Shown piece after piece: positions 1 to 7,623 of a DNA stretch of 64,000 bases. A program made the position numbers and the translations under genes. Each line of letters begins with the position of its first letter. Within the stretch, counting starts at the first letter, position 1. The notes below the pieces were generated by a model. That model searched no databases and had not been told where the DNA came from. It was given only the letters and a program-made list of their open reading frames with translations. The DNA is from Herminiimonas sp. (lineage in GTDB: Bacteria > Pseudomonadota > Gammaproteobacteria > Burkholderiales > Burkholderiaceae): contig NZ_JAURVN010000004.1 in NCBI RefSeq assembly GCF_030655415.1, forward strand, positions 1 through 64,000. The letters run 5' to 3'.

Positions 1-24
1 GCTCAATCCAGATGTATTTTTTGC

Positions 25-82
25 TTTGGTTTTGGTTTTGGTTTTGGTTTTGGTTTTGGTTTTGGTTTTGGTTTTGGTTTTG
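25..82. repeat. TTTTGG hexanucleotide tandem repeat
   Basis: Eight perfect TTTTGG units run from 30 to 77, flanked by a partial TTTGG (25-29) and a partial TTTTG (78-82). On the other strand the unit reads CCAAAA. The tract lies about 245 bp beyond the ldcA stop codon, in non-coding DNA. Perfect hexamer tracts of this type usually change copy number by polymerase slippage. Whether it affects a gene to the left cannot be seen from this window. Confidence 0.95.
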
Positions 83-199
83 CAGTTGACCTTAACCGCA
101 TGTGACGTTGCCAAGGCAAACGGTCATCAGGCGGATAAAGAGTGCAAACCTGTTTGAGCGCAGCGAGTTTGTTTGTGCTCCCGACTGATGATCGTTTGA

Positions 200-301
200 C
201 TTGGGGACCCGCAAAGCGGGCAACGGCTTCTGCGTCGCCTTCTTTTGCTTACTTTTCTTGGCGAAGCAAGAAAAGTGAGTAGCTGCCGGGCTACCCCCGG
301 C
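200..301. repeat. REP-like intergenic element with three hairpins
   Basis: Three perfect inverted repeats follow one another: CCCGC/GCGGG at 208-220 (loop AAA), a 10-bp arm ACTTTTCTTG pairing with CAAGAAAAGT at 251-276 (loop of 6), and GCCGGG/CCCGGC at 285-301 (loop of 5). The block lies downstream of ldcA. From memory it resembles a repeat family scattered between genes in Burkholderiales, which produces spurious small translations rich in AKKSKQKKATQ. That family assignment needs a whole-genome copy count. The 72-residue minus-strand reading frame over 92-310 is an artefact of this repeat. Confidence 0.65.
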
Positions 302-326
302 CACTAACAACGAAGAAAGAAAAGAA

Positions 327-1289
327 TCAGCGCTCCACTAACGAACGATACCCAGACATAGTCAAAGAAAAAGAATCGCCAGACGACACCAACTGTGCCT
401 CCGCCCCCACCACCATCGTAGCCTTATTCCTCCCATGCCCAACCGGCAATCCAGTCAAAACCGGCACAGGCAAATGCTCCCGCAAATACCCCACCATCTG
501 CTCAAAGTCATACCCATTATCGTAATCAGTCAACCGATAAGCAGAGAAATCCCCAAGCAATATCGCCTGCTGACCATCCAACACGCCAGCATGCAATAAC
601 TGCAGCATCATGCGTTCGACACGATATGGATGTTCGTTCACATCCTCAACAAACAAAATGCCGCCCTGCACCTTTGGCAACCAAGGTGAGCCGACCAGAT
701 GCGTCAGCATCGCCAGATTGCCGCCCCACAGTGTGCCATTGACCGACAACTTTGGATTATCTTCCGCTTGACCGACAACCGTGTGTGAAGACTGAGTCAC
801 GCATTGCCAGAAATGATTGAGCGTGAATTCGCTCAACTCATCCCGCACGAAATCGTCACACAACATCGGGCCGGAAAAACTGGACGCACCCGTTAGCGCC
901 AACAAGCCCATTTGCAAAGCCGTAAAATCGCTATGCCCGACGAACAGTTTTCCGCTCCCAGCCAACATCTCGAAATCCAGATCAGGCAACAGGCGCGTCA
1001 AGCCGTAACCACCGCGCAAGGCCAGCACGATATCGACTTCTGGATCTTGTGCAGCAGCATATAGCTGCGCAATGCGCGCATCGTCGTTGGCACCAAAACG
1101 TTGAAATTTAGAGGCCGCATCGGTGAAGTTACGCACACGACAACCTTGCGCTTTCAGGGTGGCGATGCCGCGCTCAACTGCATCTGGATTAGACGCATAA
1201 CCGCTAGGCGAAACAATTGCGACTAGCGGGCCTTCTGCTTTATTCGCAAGCAGCAGTTGCCGCACATCCTGGTTTAATTGAATGCTCAT
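327..1289 (-). CDS. ldcA: LD-carboxypeptidase (muramoyltetrapeptide carboxypeptidase, family S66)
   Basis: This 320-residue protein matches peptidase family S66, the cytoplasmic serine peptidases that remove the terminal D-alanine from recycled murein tetrapeptides by cleaving an L,D bond. The nucleophile motif GHSD places the catalytic serine at Ser120. The expected partners are Glu215 (in FVEDVNEHPYR) and His285 (in GLPVGHGRNK), in the order and spacing of the family. The length is normal and there is no signal peptide, as expected for a cytosolic recycling enzyme. The ATG start lies 3 bp after the stop of the upstream hydrolase, so the two are probably co-transcribed. The residue assignments come from motif position, not from an alignment. 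Confidence 0.93.
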   Translation of the reverse strand: MSIQLNQDVRQLLLANKAEGPLVAIVSPSGYASNPDAVERGIATLKAQGCRVRNFTDAASKFQRFGANDDARIAQLYAAAQDPEVDIVLALRGGYGLTRLLPDLDFEMLAGSGKLFVGHSDFTALQMGLLALTGASSFSGPMLCDDFVRDELSEFTLNHFWQCVTQSSHTVVGQAEDNPKLSVNGTLWGGNLAMLTHLVGSPWLPKVQGGILFVEDVNEHPYRVERMMLQLLHAGVLDGQQAILLGDFSAYRLTDYDNGYDFEQMVGYLREHLPVPVLTGLPVGHGRNKATMVVGAEAQLVSSGDSFSLTMSGYRSLVER

Positions 1290-1292
1290 TCT

Positions 1293-2216
1293 TTATTCAG
1301 CGAAGGCGATCGTGGCGACTTTTACTTCGTCTGCTGCATGACAATGCGCAGCGATTTTTGCTGTTATTTCTTCAGCTAATTGATCAGGTAAATCGTGTCC
1401 CATGCCGGCGATCTCGACCATCGTCGCATTCGGTATCAAGCTTGCAGTTTCACGACCACCTGCGATCGGTACCAATGGATCTTCAATCCCGTGAATAACC
1501 AAAGTCGGCACCGTAATACTTTTCAAAAGATCGACACGATCACCGGACGCGCCTATGGCTAACAATTGTCGTGTCGTCGCTACCGGCTCCAAACTACGTT
1601 CGACAGTACGCGCAACTCGCTCCTGCAAAACTTCTGTCGGCGTAGGATAAGCCGGGCTGCCAATCACGCGCATCATATTGACGAAGTGCGCTGTCAACGC
1701 GACTTGATTTGTCGGATCAGGTGCAGCAGAGAAAAGTACTTTACGCGCGGCGCGCGTCGGTCCCGGCAAGCCACGCCTACCGCTGGTCGACATGATGGAA
1801 GTCAGACTGAGCACGCGTTCTGGATAACGTGCTGCAACGATTTGCGCAATCATGCCGCCCATAGACGCGCCAACGATGTGCGCCTTTGGAATATCGAGCG
1901 CATCCATCAAGCCAATCGCGTCGGCGGCCATGTCGTCGAGTTTGTAGCCGGCGGCGAGCTTCATGCGAAGCGCCATTTTCAGTACGGCCAACAACGTATT
2001 TGGTTTGCCCAGATGATGCAGCTTGGTCGATAAACCGTTGTCGCGATTATCGAAGCGGATCAGATAAAAACCGCGCTCGACCAAACCGTTGCAAAACGAT
2101 TCAGGCCAGGAGACAGATTGCATCCCTAAACCAACGATCAATAAAAGTGGTGGATGTGCTGGGTCGCCTTGCGTGTCGTACCAGATGTCGAGATCATTTA
2201 CTTTAGCGATGGGCAA
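1293..2216 (-). CDS. alpha/beta hydrolase (DnrP/RdmC methylesterase-like), TTG start
   Basis: This is an alpha/beta-hydrolase fold protein of 307 residues when started at TTG 2216. The catalytic triad is visible: Ser118 in the elbow GASMGG, Asp246 in HGIEDPLVP and His274 in GMGHDLP. An oxyanion-region GLGMQ lies near residue 30, and the FDNRDNGLS block is typical of the esterase group that includes DnrP/RdmC-type methylesterases. The substrate is unknown. The frame stays open to 2600, but that extension overlaps the upstream hydrolase in another frame and looks unrelated. TTG 2216 is preceded by AGGAAG at a 7-nt spacing and lies 28 bp after the upstream stop, which decides the start. It is adjacent to ldcA, probably in the same transcript. 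Confidence 0.85.
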   Translation of the reverse strand: MPIAKVNDLDIWYDTQGDPAHPPLLLIVGLGMQSVSWPESFCNGLVERGFYLIRFDNRDNGLSTKLHHLGKPNTLLAVLKMALRMKLAAGYKLDDMAADAIGLMDALDIPKAHIVGASMGGMIAQIVAARYPERVLSLTSIMSTSGRRGLPGPTRAARKVLFSAAPDPTNQVALTAHFVNMMRVIGSPAYPTPTEVLQERVARTVERSLEPVATTRQLLAIGASGDRVDLLKSITVPTLVIHGIEDPLVPIAGGRETASLIPNATMVEIAGMGHDLPDQLAEEITAKIAAHCHAADEVKVATIAFAE

Positions 2217-2244
2217 GCTGAGACTTCCTAAAAATGAGTGAATC

Positions 2245-3044
2245 TTATGCGCGCTTTGGATCGCGATAAATATACTTTTTAATTCCTTGATGACCGCCTG
2301 TATCGAAGCGCCGCCATTGTCCATCCGCTTGCGCGAGTCGATCCGCAATCGCATGCAAAACAATCGGATTAACCACCATGCCGGTGTGACTTCCATGGAC
2401 CTCGATATTTTCTGCTTGATCGCCCTCCTGCTCGACGCAACATTGCCACGACACAATACCATCGCTGCGACTGAAAATCGAGGTGAATGGAACTGGCGGA
2501 GGCTTCTTGATTTCTGCGATCTGTACATCGTCGATTGCAGTTTTTCCGCTAACTGCCTGATACAGACGCCATACATTATTCGCCTTTGGATGGCCGGCAA
2601 ATGGCGAGCCCAATGTAATCACTTGGCGCACATCATTCGGCAATGCTTTGGCGATTTCGCGTGCAAAAATTCCACCTAGACTCCAGCCAACCAGACTGAC
2701 TTTTTGTCCGTGCTTTTCACTCAATTCCTTGACGCGCGCAATGCAAGATTCGAGCACACCATCGCGTGGTCCACGGTTCAAGCCTGTTCCCAAGCGTAGG
2801 CCGTATAGCCGCTGCCTTGCAGGAATTTACGCAAGAATAAAGTCAGGGCATCGCCGGCCATCAAGCCGGGTAATACCATCACAGGATGACCGTCACCGCG
2901 TGGCACATTTTTTAATAATGGAAATGCAAGCAAGGACGCGCCAAACTCCCATGGCGCACGACCTTCCAGCGCCAACAATAACAAGCTGGGCGGTTTCAGT
3001 TCCTTATCCTGCGCAGTGCCTTCAGTACCGTGCGGTGCATCCAT
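2245..3044 (-). pseudogene. alpha/beta hydrolase/lipase-like gene disrupted by a -1 frameshift
   Basis: Two frames together make one hydrolase of about 265 residues. The N-terminal part starts at ATG 3044 (AGGGAG upstream) and runs to a premature stop after GYTAYAWEQA near 2778. The C-terminal part continues in another frame as GTGLNRGPRDGVLES and carries the nucleophile elbow GWSLGG, then ITLGSPFAG and the histidine region VHGSHTGM. The join is at a run of three C (three G on the coding strand) at 2789-2791. One extra G would restore GYTAYAW followed by GTGLNRGP, as expected in this family. Either the gene is a recent pseudogene, the base was lost in sequencing, or slippage makes some full-length product. 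The second half is otherwise intact. Confidence 0.8.
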
Positions 3045-3227
3045 GAGGATATTCTCCCTGACGAAAAACGATGGCAAAGAAACCATGATTATTCAATTGG
3101 AGTGCGTCCAGGCAATGTGGTTCAAAAATGGGAATTCGGAAGGACACGAGTAAGAATCAGAACGGAGGGAAAACGGGCACTAAACGGGGACTAGCGTCAC
3201 GCACAGTAAGCGCGTGCATAAAGTTCG

Positions 3228-3746
<519 letters not shown>

Positions 3747-4196
3747 TCAGCCTTCAGCGGTAATTTCAGCCCAGCAATTTGGCGTTTCGTGCAGCACCAA
3801 TTTGTGCAGACGCAAGCCGGTGCCGTAATGATCCTTGTACGCAGCATTCAAAATATTGAATGCGGTTTGCGCCAGATTTTCTACAGTTGGAATACGGTCG
3901 ATGATCACCGTTTTGTGACCGGGAATACTCTCGAGGAACTCACGTACCTTCGCGTCTTTTTCATAGACGATAAACGAGTGATCCCAGACATCGACCAAAT
4001 GGTGTTTCGCCAACGATTTGATATCGGAAAAATCCATGATCATGCCGTTATCGGAACTACCCTCTTCCTCGATCACATTACCGATCAGCGTGATTTCGAG
4101 CGTATAGCGATGGCCGTGCAAATTGCGGCACTGGCTCTTGTGGTCGGGAATACGGTGACCGGCATCGAATTCAAGTTTGCGGGTAATTGTCAGCAT
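3747..4196 (-). CDS. queD: 6-carboxy-5,6,7,8-tetrahydropterin synthase QueD
   Basis: This 149-residue protein of the PTPS fold makes 6-carboxytetrahydropterin from dihydroneopterin triphosphate, the second step to the 7-deazaguanine core of queuosine. Zinc ligands are His14, His27 and His29 (FDAGHR ... LHGHRY), and the catalytic cysteine is Cys23 in the CxxxHGH pattern (CRNLHGH) that marks QueD rather than eukaryotic PTPS. DHSF and LVLHETP motifs complete the family pattern. It is flanked by queE (39 bp upstream) and tadA (3 bp downstream), so it sits within a tRNA-modification operon. Confidence 0.94.
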   Translation of the reverse strand: MLTITRKLEFDAGHRIPDHKSQCRNLHGHRYTLEITLIGNVIEEEGSSDNGMIMDFSDIKSLAKHHLVDVWDHSFIVYEKDAKVREFLESIPGHKTVIIDRIPTVENLAQTAFNILNAAYKDHYGTGLRLHKLVLHETPNCWAEITAEG

Positions 4197-4235
4197 GATT
4201 TTTTGTAAAGCTCTTAGTAAGGCGCTAAATAAGCG

Positions 4236-4871
4236 TTAAGGTATCTGTAAAAGTTTATGCGTCTGTATACTCAGCTTCCATTTCGGATTGCGTTTGCACA
4301 CATCGATCGCAAGCTTGGTATTCTGTTCTGCCAACGGGCCATCCATAGGCTGCACGAAGAAGTGTTCAAAATCCAGTTCTTCATACGCCGCCAGCGATTG
4401 CGCCAATTGCGGGATCACGACCTTCAACTCGCTGCCTTTGCGCACGACCAGTTGCGAACCCATCTTCGGGCTGACGCAAATCCAATCCACGCCAGCAGGC
4501 ACAGGCAAAGTGCCGTTGGTTTCAATCGCGATTTCAAAACCAACCGCGTGCATCGCAGTGATGAGTTCTGTATCGAGCTGCAGCAAAGGTTCGCCACCGG
4601 TAAACACCACGTATTTGCTGGCCGCGTACGACTCCGGCCACAAAGCGTTGATCGTGTTCGCCAGCTTCTCTGCCGCGGCAAACTTGCCGCCGCCTTCGCC
4701 ATCAGTCCCGACAAAATCAGTATCGCAAAACTGGCAAACCGCAGTCGCCCTATCGCTCTCGCGCCCAGTCCATAAATTACAGCCGGAGAAACGACAAAAC
4801 ACAGCAGGTCGCCCAGCGTGCGCGCCCTCGCCCTGCAATGTGTAGAAAATCTCTTTTACGCTGTAAGTCAA
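4236..4871 (-). CDS. queE: 7-carboxy-7-deazaguanine synthase QueE (radical SAM), TTG start
   Basis: This radical SAM enzyme converts 6-carboxytetrahydropterin to 7-carboxy-7-deazaguanine for queuosine synthesis. The N-terminal TLQGEGAHAGRPAVFCRF segment is diagnostic. The iron-sulphur cysteines are spaced C31-x14-C46-x2-C49 instead of the classic Cx3Cx2C, a known QueE variant. FTGGEPLLQ is the SAM-binding GGE motif. The frame extends to TTG 4925, but the family normally begins MTYSVKEIFYTLQGEG, which gives 211 residues from TTG 4871; no strong Shine-Dalgarno is seen at either. It heads the queE-queD-tadA run. Confidence 0.92.
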   Translation of the reverse strand: MTYSVKEIFYTLQGEGAHAGRPAVFCRFSGCNLWTGRESDRATAVCQFCDTDFVGTDGEGGGKFAAAEKLANTINALWPESYAASKYVVFTGGEPLLQLDTELITAMHAVGFEIAIETNGTLPVPAGVDWICVSPKMGSQLVVRKGSELKVVIPQLAQSLAAYEELDFEHFFVQPMDGPLAEQNTKLAIDVCKRNPKWKLSIQTHKLLQIP

Positions 4872-5015
4872 AATGATGGCCGGATGAAGGTTGATGCAAG
4901 GTCGCGGGCAAATAGTAGCTCGCAAATGAATGCGGAATTAGGCTGCTTTGCTTATGTGTCGCGGGCCGTCATTATAGACCAGAGCGGGTTGGAGCTCACG
5001 GATCGATAGTACATA

Positions 5016-5035
5016 GGCGCTATACATGCAGCGCC
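5016..5035. promoter_or_regulatory. inverted repeat between queE and the HEPN-like gene
   Basis: A perfect dyad, GGCGCT (5016-5021) and AGCGCC (5030-5035), is separated by 8 nt in the divergent queE/HEPN interval, about 115 bp before the HEPN start. It could be an operator or a transcript hairpin. Only the symmetry is seen. Confidence 0.4.
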
Positions 5036-5149
5036 ACTGCAATTAAGATGCCTTCTGAACAATAAATGAGAATAGTCTAGCTCTGCGCTAAAAGAAATTT
5101 AATCCTAATTTTCAACGCTCAGAAAGCGTCAACAAAACCATAAACCATC

Positions 5150-5617
5150 ATGATTAATTCAAAAGCATATGAAGATCGAACTGATCTCGAGAAGATTCAA
5201 TCGCAATGGAATAAGTTAGGTGGCCTTCATTTGAGACAAGAATCATCTGCAGCAATCGTCCGCGCTGCAACAGCAGCTGAATTGGCAGCAAACTTCGCTA
5301 TTCGCCAAGAATTTTCTCAAAAAAGCGAATTTAAGAGCGAGTTCATTGATAGTGTTCTCATGTGGGCTAACGGTATCTCTGGAAAGATTGATCGCCTTTT
5401 GATCCCTTTAACCCTCGACGAGGCACATCAAAAAATAATTCAACGACTCGGAACTTTGGCTAAAGAAATTAATAAAAAACGTAATTCAGTTGCCCATCAA
5501 GGGGAATTTTGCAACCAAGCTGAAGCACAACTAATAATAGATAAATCTAAAGAATTCATTGAAACATTGGTAAAAATTTATGAGCCAAAATTTGAGTTAA
5601 AGGATAAGGATATTTAA
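5150..5617 (+). CDS. HEPN-like protein of unknown role
   Basis: This is a 155-residue, mostly helical, soluble protein with no signal peptide or membrane segment. Residues 108-118 contain Arg111-x4-His116 (KKRNSVAHQGE), the pattern of HEPN-domain ribonucleases and RNA-binding proteins. It sits between a long helical region and a final helix, as in HEPN four-helix bundles. No MNT nucleotidyltransferase or other antitoxin partner adjoins it. The gene looks more AT-rich than its neighbours, uses codons such as AAA, ATA and TTA more freely, and has no clear Shine-Dalgarno before its ATG. Its 3' end lies 4 bp from the convergent antiporter stop. These signs suggest a recently acquired cassette. 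I do not recognise a named family; an abortive-infection or toxin role is only a possibility. Confidence 0.8.
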   Translation: MINSKAYEDRTDLEKIQSQWNKLGGLHLRQESSAAIVRAATAAELAANFAIRQEFSQKSEFKSEFIDSVLMWANGISGKIDRLLIPLTLDEAHQKIIQRLGTLAKEINKKRNSVAHQGEFCNQAEAQLIIDKSKEFIETLVKIYEPKFELKDKDI

Positions 5618-5621
5618 AGAA

Positions 5622-7268
5622 TTAATGCTGCACATTCCGCGTCAACGCCCCTTCAATCAAATCCAGCTCGCGCAACAAACGCTGATGCAAAGTGTCATCC
5701 AGTTTGTTGTGCAGCCACATCTGAAATAACTCATCGCGTTCTGCGCGTATCGCGGACAAGCGTAGTTCACGTTCTTTCTCTGCCAGCATTTGTATGCGCG
5801 TCGCTTCTTCACCTTCGCTCAAACCGTAATCCAGCCGGCGTCGATAGAGTTCTGTGACGCGCATAGCGGCTTCTGCGTGGCCGTTATTTTCTGCTTTTTC
5901 GAGTGCGGCATCGCTAACTGATTGAATGTGACGGATGGCGGCTTCTGCTGCAGCGACGCGTGCATGTCCTTCATCCATACCCAATACCGGTTCGGGTACA
6001 AACTTCATGTCTTTACTCAAGAACGGCAAGGCAACGCTTGCACTTACCAGTGACAACAGGATGACGCCTTTCGCCAGAAAAATCAGTAAGTCGCGCGCCG
6101 GGAAAGCGGAGCCATCGGGCATCAATAAGGGCAAGGTCAAGATGCCCGCTAGCGTGATCGCGCCGCGCACGCCTGAGCATGCGGTCAACAAAAGCACGCG
6201 CATCGACGGTTTGATATCGGTGGGTTGTGCGCGGCGTTTTTTAAACAAAGTAAATCGCAGCGTGCTCCACACCCACACAAATCTGAGGCCGGTAAGCGCA
6301 ACGCCTATCGCAATTACGTAGAGCGATAACCACCATGCGCTGTTGAGTCCCATATTGTTTGCCACCATAGGCAAACCTTCCACCGTATTGCGTATTTGCG
6401 CGCCGAGAATCACGAAGATCACGCCATTGAGCGCCATCTGTATCGTGTCCCACACTGCGCGGCGTTGCATGCGTGTGGTCGCCAATCTGCGGCCGACCAT
6501 ATCAGTGTAGTGCGTGGTGATACCGGCAGCGGCGGCTGCAAGAATGCCGGAAACCTGCAGATGTTCCGCCAACAAATACGCAGCGAACGGCAGCAACAGG
6601 CTGATCAAAATTTGACTGCCTGGATCTTCACCGACCGCGACCACAAACCATTTATTTGCAACACCAATCAACCATGCGACGAGCACGCCGACCATCAAGC
6701 CACCGCCCGCCGCCCACAAGAATTCCAGTGAGGCATCGAGAAAAGAAAACGTACCAGTAATCACCGCAGCCAATGCAAAGCGAAAACACACCAAACCGGA
6801 TGCATCGTTGAGCAATGCTTCGCCCTCAAGTATGTGCATCAGGCGTGGAGGAATGGGACTTTGCGAGGCAATGGATGAGACCGCGACCGGATCAGTCGGC
6901 GACAGAATGGCAGCCAGCGCAAATGCCGCCGCCAACGGTATCGATGGAATCATCCAGTGGATGAAGTAGCCCATGCCGAGCACGGTAAACAGCACCAGTC
7001 CGATCGCCAGCATCGTGATCGGGCGTACATCGCGGAAGAACGCACTTTTGGGAATGCGCCAGCCATCCAGAAACAGCAATGGAGGAATGAAGAAGAGAAA
7101 GAAGAATTCAGGATCGAGCGGGACGCTGATGCCAAAACCGTAAGCCAGCCCTGCGCCCACTGCAATTTGTACCAAGGGCAAAGGCACCTTGAACGGTAAT
7201 AGTCGGGCAAAAAATCCGCTGGCTAATACAGCCAGCAATAAAATCAGAGCGATCGTAACGGTATGCAT
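5622..7268 (-). CDS. Na+/H+ antiporter, CPA1 family
   Basis: This 548-residue inner-membrane cation/proton exchanger has about twelve hydrophobic segments through residue 420 and a charged C-terminal cytoplasmic tail of about 120 residues. Family motifs include FFLFFIPPLLFLDGW, the ion-site region AAILSPTDPVAVSSI, LEGEALLNDASGLV, and SGVRGAITLAG in the later half, which match the NhaP/YjcE branch of CPA1 rather than NhaA. The likely role is sodium or potassium export coupled to proton entry and pH homeostasis. It ends 4 bp from the convergent HEPN-like gene and starts 133 bp from the cydX stop, so it is probably separate from the cyd operon. Confidence 0.9.
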   Translation of the reverse strand: MHTVTIALILLLAVLASGFFARLLPFKVPLPLVQIAVGAGLAYGFGISVPLDPEFFFLFFIPPLLFLDGWRIPKSAFFRDVRPITMLAIGLVLFTVLGMGYFIHWMIPSIPLAAAFALAAILSPTDPVAVSSIASQSPIPPRLMHILEGEALLNDASGLVCFRFALAAVITGTFSFLDASLEFLWAAGGGLMVGVLVAWLIGVANKWFVVAVGEDPGSQILISLLLPFAAYLLAEHLQVSGILAAAAAGITTHYTDMVGRRLATTRMQRRAVWDTIQMALNGVIFVILGAQIRNTVEGLPMVANNMGLNSAWWLSLYVIAIGVALTGLRFVWVWSTLRFTLFKKRRAQPTDIKPSMRVLLLTACSGVRGAITLAGILTLPLLMPDGSAFPARDLLIFLAKGVILLSLVSASVALPFLSKDMKFVPEPVLGMDEGHARVAAAEAAIRHIQSVSDAALEKAENNGHAEAAMRVTELYRRRLDYGLSEGEEATRIQMLAEKERELRLSAIRAERDELFQMWLHNKLDDTLHQRLLRELDLIEGALTRNVQH

Positions 7269-7400
7269 CTAGGTTTGAATCTCTCTGGGGACTAACAGTG
7301 ATTTTCTAAAACTGGCTGCCATTGAGCATGCAAGTTTTAGTGCTGGCTCCATTTTATCGAAACCAACACCTATGCGCATACCGCCACGAAACTTGCCTGC

Positions 7401-7523
7401 TTAAGGATTGGCGAGTTTCTCTTTACGATTTGCTTCATCGTCCATCAGTTCGTACCACATTGCATTCAACACTGCGAAAGCAGCGGCAAGCGGTAGACCA
7501 AGTATCCAGGCGAAGTACCACAT
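7401..7523 (-). CDS. cydX: cytochrome bd-I oxidase small subunit CydX
   Basis: This 40-residue peptide begins MWYFAWILGLPLA, continues through one transmembrane helix with NAMWYE, and ends with a charged tail (DDEANRKEKLANP). It matches the CydX/YbgT family in length and in the N-terminal W-Y-F-x-W-x-L-G pattern. AAGGA lies 6 nt before the ATG. CydX is needed for assembly or stability of the CydAB quinol oxidase and for haem d/b595 integrity. It is the last gene of cydD-cydC-cydA-cydB-cydX, 100 bp after cydB, with a strong hairpin in the gap. Confidence 0.93.
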   Translation of the reverse strand: MWYFAWILGLPLAAAFAVLNAMWYELMDDEANRKEKLANP

Positions 7524-7543
7524 GATTGTTCCTTGTCTCTAAA

Positions 7544-7567
7544 TGCCGCCATCCTGCAATGGCGGCA
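7544..7567 (-). promoter_or_regulatory. cydB-cydX intercistronic hairpin
   Basis: A perfect 9-bp stem (TGCCGCCAT at 7544-7552 with ATGGCGGCA at 7559-7567, 6-nt loop) lies between cydB and cydX. On the transcribed strand it is followed by TTTAGAG rather than a U-run, so it is a poor terminator. It more likely stabilises the upstream mRNA, marks a processing site or tunes cydX expression. Confidence 0.6.
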
Positions 7568-7623
7568 ATAATATAAGTTCGTCTAAGTTCTGCTGAAGTT
7601 CTTTCTAATTAACAGCCCACGTA

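Noticed and set aside
92..310. A 72-residue minus-strand reading frame rich in lysine near the window start
   Set aside because: It coincides with the hairpin-rich repeat and has the low-complexity translation that such repeats produce; no ribosome binding site or family is visible.
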